55,000 bases of DNA from positions 1,652,501 to 1,707,500 of the forward strand of contig WPIO01000056.1 of the NCBI GenBank assembly GCA_009760855.2, given 5' to 3'. The stretch comes from Cristatella mucedo. Taxonomy: Eukaryota; Bryozoa; Phylactolaemata; Cristatellidae. Both the position numbers and the translations under genes were made by a program. Under the pieces are notes generated by a model. That model was not told the DNA's origin and did not search any database. It saw only the letters and a list, made by a program, of their open reading frames with translations. Shown piece after piece: positions 48,896 to 55,000 of this stretch. How positions within the stretch are numbered: position 1 is the stretch's first letter; the number at the start of each line of letters is the position of its first letter.

Positions 48896-49034
48896 TAGCA
48901 GCTTAGAGCTGCCCTCGACTTTCTTGCTCCTCCGGCTTGCCCCCCCCCCGCCGCACCACCAACCCCCCCCCCCCAGCCTCCAGCCATCTCACCGTCAATC
49001 GCACCGAATTGAAATCTTTTGGTAACCTAGACTT

Positions 49035-49200
49035 CTGCTGTGTGCACCAATAGGTTTTCTAAATGCTGTCAAATCAGGGGATGACTCGGTGTCATTCGGG
49101 AGTGATTTTTTTCAAGGCTATGGGAGCATAAAAATGATAATGTATTGACTTATAGCTCCCTAAGAGAACTCAATATCTGTCTAGGCCCTCTATAACTCTC
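49035..49200 (-). mobile_element. LINE-A fragment, reverse, diverged
   Basis: AAATGCTGTCAAATCAGGGG and GGGAGTGATTTTTTTCAAGG follow the LINE-A 3' part, then a mutated tail. Preceded by C runs at 48941-48974. Confidence 0.6.
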
Positions 49201-49895
49201 TTCATGAGATTAAATACCCAAGGATTAGTGATATGCACGCTATTGAGTATGCCAAGGCAAACGATTATCGTGCTTGAGGCAGCATGCTCAAACAAAACCG
49301 TAACCTGCACTGAATCATGCACACGAGATCGCGCACGCGAAAAGAACAGCAGAGCAGAAACCCCTGCCACGTTCATTGGGGGGGCGAACAAAAAGCTGAC
49401 CGGACCAGATGAGCCTTTGGCTAAGACTTATAAAAGATACAACGTCATTTTAGGTGGCGACCATACTCAGATTTCCGGATTTTCAGTGCATACCAGCTCG
49501 ATCATCAGAGCATTTCAATTGAGTGCACCGGACGGCGAGTTCACTCGAGCTTCTGGGGAGCTGATGGTGAGAGAGCTCGCTCGAGGAGCACGGAGGTCAG
49601 GGACAGGTCAAGGCTGGTGCAGGCGAGCGGAGTGACCTGCTGGCAAGAGAATGATGATCTCGAAATCGACTCGGTGGCTTGATAGGGAGCCACGCGAAGC
49701 TCTTGGACAGAGGGAGAGGGATGGTGTGGCAACTGCCTCTTGGACACCAGACCAGAGGCGCTGCTGAGTTTTGGACCAGTCGAAGACTAACTATTAAGGG
49801 CTTAGGTCGCGATGCTTGAATAAACGGAATTCCCATAATTTAGATGGGATGTCACAAACGTGTCAACTAGTTTGGTTGTTGTACTCCTTTCTAAA
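49201..49895. other. Unannotated stretch
   Basis: A 143-codon frame at 49204-49635 has no recognisable motif. Confidence 0.3.
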
Positions 49896-50015
49896 AATAT
49901 ACTTCATTTGCATGACACCCCAAGAAAATCCAGGCGCTTTACATATACCGAAGGGCTCGAGCCCACGACTTCGGTCGCTAAGGGTGAGCACCTTACGCCC
50001 CCTTCCACGGCAGGC
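49896..50015 (-). mobile_element. SINE-2, reverse, partly deleted
   Basis: TCATTTGCATGACACCCCAA, CAGGCGCTTTACATATACCG and B-box complement GGGCTCGAGCCC. Confidence 0.78.
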
Positions 50016-50066
50016 CCAGATTTTGGCGACGTTGCTCAGCTGAAGGTCTCTACATAGACATAATAT

Positions 50067-50390
50067 AATAATAATAATATTGCACTTGATAAAGCGCCCT
50101 CAGAGAACTTAATCTCTTTCTAGGCGCTTTACATTTGCTGCAAAGTGATACGCAATAGAATAGTAAGTAAAATCATGCTTGAAAAACAAACAAAATGAAT
50201 AACATGGTTAGGGGTTACATGCACTGGGTCAGCATGCAAATGTGGTTAGTGGCAGCATGAACAGTGTCAGCACGCATAAGCACATCGAGGACGAATCACA
50301 AGGACCCACTAAATGCTGTCCTAAATAGGTATGTTTTTAAGTTTCTTTTAAATGTGGTCAGGTCAGGGGATGTTCTGATGCAGGTCGGGA
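50067..50390 (-). mobile_element. LINE-A 3' end, reverse, young
   Basis: Identical by eye to 23053-23380 and to the reverse of 7511-7815. 5'-truncated at CAGGTCGGGA. Confidence 0.92.
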
Positions 50391-50560
50391 GGGACGGAAG
50401 TATGCTCATCTTATAACAAGTCGTTATTGAATAGTGCGCCTAGATTACGGGTAGATATTACTGGAGAGTTGCTAGTGTACCAATCTTGACGGTTCGGTCT
50501 CTCAACTTTTGGGTGACACTAGGTTTTCCCATAACTATTCGGTTGGTCGCATCATTGCTA
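50391..50560. other. Unannotated stretch
   Basis: Nothing recognised. Confidence 0.4.
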
Positions 50561-50632
50561 AGCTTCTGGAAGTGAGAAGCTTCTGGAAGTGAGAAGCTTC
50601 TGGAAGTGAGAAGCTTCTGGAAGTGAGAAGCT
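50561..50632. repeat. 17-bp tandem repeat, 4.2 copies, heat-shock-element-like
   Basis: AGCTTCTGGAAGTGAGA repeated exactly at 50561, 50578, 50595 and 50612. Each unit contains TTCTGGAA (TTCnnGAA) and GAAGCTTC at the junctions. Confidence 0.95.
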
Positions 50633-50999
50633 ACCCAAATGCGAATTGTGTCGATGCACGATGTAGGAGAATTACGCGAGTCGGAGCGAGGGGCGAGGCT
50701 TCGAAGGCTCGAAGGATATGTAGAGCTGGGTCTCATAGCCTCATAGTAATGAAAGTAGCCATGGCGCTTGGTGGTGGCATCGGCAATAGAGAGAGTGTAA
50801 TTAGTGAAAGCAAGACCGACCTCTGCTGTATCGCATCCTGTAAGGGCTGCCTGAATGATCGACTGCCGTTTACATCTACTGTCTGAAATGTCGCTCTGGG
50901 GGTATAACCTAATCCAATTTAGCTTTTTATTCTTATCATTTACTTATATTACTTATTTATTTGTTCAGCTTTTTTCTATTTAAGCTATTTATCCAATCA
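50633..50999. other. Unannotated stretch
   Basis: Ends in AT-rich sequence. No gene. Confidence 0.35.
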
Positions 51000-51140
51000 C
51001 TATGCCAGCGATGCCTAGACGGGTGGAGAGACGCTCCCGACAGAACCGGTGGCCAATAGTGTCAAATGCTGCTGAGAGATCCACGAGTTGCAACAGAGAA
51101 TCCCTGATCAGCACAGTCCAAAGATTAAAATGGTCGATGC
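51000..51140 (-). mobile_element. LINE RT fragment, reverse
   Basis: The minus strand encodes QLVDLSAAFDTIGHRFCRER, the RT A-motif region (DLSAAFDTIDH type), preceded by a diverged segment. Confidence 0.8.
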
Positions 51141-51145
51141 CGATA

Positions 51146-51282
51146 CAACGGCCTCGTTTATATGGCAGCAGAAGAGATTTCAAGGCTATCACCACCTCTT
51201 GCAGTGGTCAATAAAGGACCGACCACTTTGCAGGACTAGAACCTAAGACCTAGGTTGTGACGAGCGAGCACCGCACCCATGC
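51146..51282 (-). mobile_element. SINE-1, reverse, joined to the RT fragment
   Basis: GGCCTCGTTTATATGGCAGC, AAGGCTATCACCACCTCTTG and GGTCAATAAAGGACCGACCA, then a mutated B-box complement. Confidence 0.82.
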
Positions 51283-51707
51283 GTCACATTGTCATGCTAG
51301 CGTCTTGCATAAGAGTGGCAGAAGGGAGACCGGGCAAAATAAAATTCTCATGATCTCGTAAAAGGCATTTGAATGAGGGGCCTGACAATAGCCGTTTTCA
51401 GAGTCGAAAGAACTTCAACGGAAAACCGGGGACACATTTAAATTGTTGTAAATATTATTAGCTATATTACTATATTATAGTCATTGAAATTATTGTTTCC
51501 GTTGCTGGCCACCAGCATTCGGTGCTCTAGAGCATTCGGTGGTCATTTCAGCGTGGCAGATAACTTTAGCCCCGAGTTCAGTAGACAGGCACGAATGATG
51601 TGATGGAAGAAGAGCAGAGAGATGAAGGGGGTTAATCCCTGATCCCTAATCTAATCCTTAATCCATTCTCTCTGACCTACGAAGAATTTGGAGAAGGGAT
51701 CACCACC
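51283..51707. other. Unannotated stretch
   Basis: Nothing recognised. Confidence 0.4.
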
Positions 51708-51866
51708 ACTAATCTTAACCCTCGGATAAGGTGCTCGATCTTCAATAGCCAGGTCGCGGGTTCGAATCGTACAGTGGTCGATCTTTTATTGACTACTGCA
51801 AGCGGATATGATAGCCTTGAAGGCTCTTCTGTCGCTATATAAGTGAAGCTGCTAAATCAGCTTACC
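51708..51866 (+). mobile_element. SINE-1
   Basis: CTCGGATAAGGTGCTCGATC, perfect GGTTCGAATC B box at about 51758-51768, and tail GCTGCTAAATCAGCTT. Confidence 0.87.
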
Positions 51867-52305
51867 TTCTTTATATCCGGGCATTAAGCTCGCGTTGAAG
51901 CGCTTAAGAAGCAAGTCAATAGTGGAAATTAGAATTTCTGGATTCTGGATCCGCGAGTCAACTATTGAAGGAACATCGCCGAGGCTAAAATGAATTGATA
52001 CGGCCTAAAATAAAATTCAAATGTCAAGCTGTGAACAGATAGTACAGTTTTTTGGTGGCCTTCGCAAGACTACGTTTCGTGTTCCTGGCTCTTTTTAGGT
52101 CAGCCGTAAGCCAAAGAGCGTCCGGCGGCGGCGGGGGGGGGGGACAGAAGTGTAACCGCGTAGAGGTTCGTCCCCCGGTTCTCTACCGGTGGACTGTGTG
52201 ATGCAGTGCTGCAGTGCGGTTAAAACACAGGCGGCCACAACTGGGTGCCGAAATCAACAGTTTATTGTGGACCTGTTAGTAGTGGTTACGCGCCGGCGCA
52301 AGCGC

Positions 52306-52445
52306 TTTACGCGGCGCGTACCGGACCGACGGAGTTAACTGCGCGAACTCCCGGAGCCCGAGTATAACCAACTACCCTGTGCGTTTACGCGGCGCGTACC
52401 GGACCGACGGAGTTAACTGCGCGAACTCCCGAAGCCCGGGTATAA
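52306..52445. repeat. Duplicated 62-bp block with TATA-like end
   Basis: Near-identical copies at 52306-52367 and 52384-52445 starting TTTACGCGGCGCGTACCGGA and ending in GTATAA, separated by 16 bp. Confidence 0.92.
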
Positions 52446-52720
52446 TACACTAAACTATGCGCGCGTCGCTAGCAATTGCGAAGGCGGGTTGCTACCGCAC
52501 CCCAAGATACGAGCAGCTAACTGAGTAGCCGGCAGAACACAACTGCGCAGTCTAAGTTGCACTTAGCTGTCCGTCGTCGTAGGTTTGCCTCTCGTGCTCT
52601 TGAAGCGTAGTCTCTCTCGACTACCCAAGCTGTCCGAGTAAGCTCTCACTCGTCTCATTATATTCTTTCCCCTCTCAACTCCTGACCTCGCGCACCGCTG
52701 CTATTTCTACTTCAGCATAT

Positions 52721-52936
52721 TAGTCGGTGCACATCCTGACCGCAACGTCTGCACCAGGCTTCATTCTAACTTTAGCGGGTAGACCAGGAGTCGGGCTTGT
52801 ACTAGCTGTCCAAGTCGAACCCGCTAAGACAACCACATTAGTCGCTCCATCTCCTAACCGCATCGCCTGCATAAAGCTCCATTCTAACCTGAGCTAGGTG
52901 AGTCAGGAGCTGGGTCTGTACTAGGCGCCCTAGTCG
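52721..52936. repeat. 118-bp degenerate tandem duplication
   Basis: Copies start at 52721 (TAGTCGGTGCACATCCTGAC) and 52839 (TAGTCGCTCCATCTCCTAAC) and share CTTCATTCTAAC/CTCCATTCTAAC and CTTGTACTAGC/CTGTACTAGGC words. C run at 52939-52948. Confidence 0.75.
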
Positions 52937-52949
52937 CCCCCCCCCCCGC

Positions 52950-54660
52950 CACCTCTAAGGCAAGGGCTCCCATCGCGGCTAAGCTGAGAGCTGCACCAGT
53001 GCACGTTATCGGCCGTCGTGAGAAATCGCAGTTAAACGTGACGTTCACTACGCTCGCGCGATTATCGAAGTTTGAATCGATCGCTCACGTCGATTACAGG
53101 CTGACGTTTTGCGTAAATACCCACCGCGCCTGTTTTCTATGTGCGATCGCCAGAGCCGCCGCACGAAGCGTCCCGTCGTGCGTCCCTGAGCCTGTCACAG
53201 GTGCTTCCCCACACTTCCACAACGCTCGACTTTACCTCCGTGACGGCGTGAAGTTAAACAGGAAATAAAATTTGATGGTTATAGAGGCTTGCGTGCATGT
53301 TAATTAAATATTTGAGTGTCGTTTCCCTAGTGAAGCATTAATGTTGCAGCTGCACACGCACAGTTGCATACGCGACTTGCTGAGTACCGACGAAATAAGA
53401 ATGTGCTTGGTCATTTTTAGCACGGCCGCCCAACACATCAGACACTGGTTGAGAAATCTTTTGCGGGTAAGCGCAGTGGCTTCAGCCCTTGCAGCAGAAT
53501 CTGATATACGTATATCGGTTAAGCTGAGAGAATGGATTTGGAGAGGCTAAGCGCTTCCGACGCCATTACACCGGCCAATACGACGGACGCCATTTACACC
53601 ATTGCACCGAAGCCGAAGCCTATTCCTGAACCCGTATGGCGCGGATACCAGCATCGGCAATAGATTTTAGCATAATCGGCGCCTAGGAATTACAATTCAG
53701 AAACGGCGAATAACGATCATCAGTCATTACCTGGCTAGTTTAGTTCGCGCCGCCGTTCGTATCAGCGGCCGTCGTTCAGCCGCTCGGTCGAACTGCTCTT
53801 GTCCGTTCCAGTATAGTCACCCAGCCGCTGGGCTGTGCAACTTGGAAGTTGCTGCGGTCTTGTAAACGGCTGCGGAGCGGCCATTGCAGAGAGCGCTCAC
53901 GACGAGCCGCTAGCTCCCGCCCTGGCCCGAAGATCCCATGGTTGCCGTTTGATGGCGTCAGGCGAGGTCTTCCTAGCGTTTGGTACCCGGTGCGTTTCGC
54001 TGAGCGAGCGGATCGTGTCCGCTGAACCTCACACGAGTGCACCGCCAATCACATTCTAATCTAAATGCTATCTAATCTGAACTGAATTCCCCGGCCAACG
54101 AGCAGCCAGTCCTAGATTAAGCGAGCAGAGCAAATTTCAGAGGTCAATTGGCAGTCCTATCTGAACGTCGCGATTCCATAGCAGGAAGTGGTCAGTTGAC
54201 CAAAACCAGTGGATATTGCGCGCCTGTTACGAAAAATGCGATCGGCAGAGATGGATTCACGGAGGGCGGGAGCTACCTGACCGTGCTTGACTTGTGCGGG
54301 CACACTTTAGGGAACGGCTCTTCTTTCTCGAGGTAAGCTCTGAGTTCTTTGCCAATCGGCTGGCCTAGCCTCTTACGATATCGACCGTCGAGAAATGTCG
54401 CCGTTACAAGAAATTTTGTTAAAAGGCCGAGGTTTCAAAACGGTCAGCTTATGAGAGGCATCAGTTACGACTGCTCCTGTAGCTAGCTTGACTCTGCCTC
54501 GCGCTCAGGCAACATGTATGAGTCGGAACTCTAGGATATTAGAGTGCGGCAAGTGACTGGCAAGCGTCCAATCGGCAATCTAGCGGGGCTTTTTGACGTT
54601 TCGAGACTGACAAGGCGTTGCAATATACAATTGCAGCTGTATCCGTCGAATACGCGGAAT
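52950..54660. other. Unannotated stretch with small open frames
   Basis: Frames at 52999-53268 (followed by AATAAA at about 53265), 53341-53550 and 54148-54336 (ending at a good GTAAGC donor) have no recognisable motif. They could be exons of an unknown gene. Confidence 0.25.
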
Positions 54661-54664
54661 GCTT

Positions 54665-55000
<336 letters not shown>

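Noticed and set aside
50561-50632. CRISPR-like array
   Set aside because: Units are contiguous without spacers and the genome is eukaryotic.

Overview
This is a nuclear genome window from an animal, most likely an invertebrate. It shows one long spliced gene with 23 coding exons and GT-AG introns, abundant dinucleotide microsatellites, tRNA-derived SINEs, non-LTR retrotransposon fragments of CR1/L2 style, a decayed Ty3/Gypsy fragment and a long-terminal-inverted-repeat element. There is no operon structure and no bacterial signal. I cannot name the species.

The only gene I can identify runs on the + strand from 15929 to 42563 and is the orthologue of ZNFX1 (NFX1-type zinc finger-containing protein 1). 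All 23 exons join with compatible phases. They encode an N-terminal RGG-rich tail, a conserved N-terminal helical region, a UPF1-like superfamily-1 helicase ([22 protein letters not shown] and VALSRAKK motifs), a series of NFX1-type zinc fingers and a C-terminal RZ-type zinc finger. The coding exons total 5557 nt, one more than a multiple of three. The extra base maps to exon 14, near 30598-30601, where the conserved reading frame shifts by one. Without that base the protein would be about 1851 residues, close to vertebrate ZNFX1.

Upstream (1-15928) there is no confident gene. This part holds microsatellites, LINE remnants on both strands, SINEs, a 17-bp minisatellite, a broken Ty3/Gypsy integrase C-terminus, a degenerate array of plant-type (TTTAGGG-like) telomeric heptamers and two promoter-like clusters. 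It also holds a 2.76-kb element (7906-10663) with inverted arms of about 515-525 bp flanking nine degenerate monomers of about 174 bp.

The introns carry long CT microsatellites, SINEs and LINEs. Intron 6 contains a perfect 533-bp inverted duplication, which would fold into long dsRNA in the ZNFX1 pre-mRNA. Introns 12 and 13 contain compact near-perfect hairpins.

Downstream (42564-55000) lie more LINE and SINE fragments, several of them nested, a perfect 29-bp-stem hairpin at 48252-48316, a 17-bp array made of heat-shock-element-like units, duplicated TATA-containing blocks near 52.3-52.45 kb, and a terminal CT tract of more than 300 bp running off the window.

Two SINE families are evident. 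SINE-2 shares its 3' hairpin tail with the local LINE-A family, the usual sign of mobilisation by a partner LINE. SINE-1 has a different tail whose partner I do not see.
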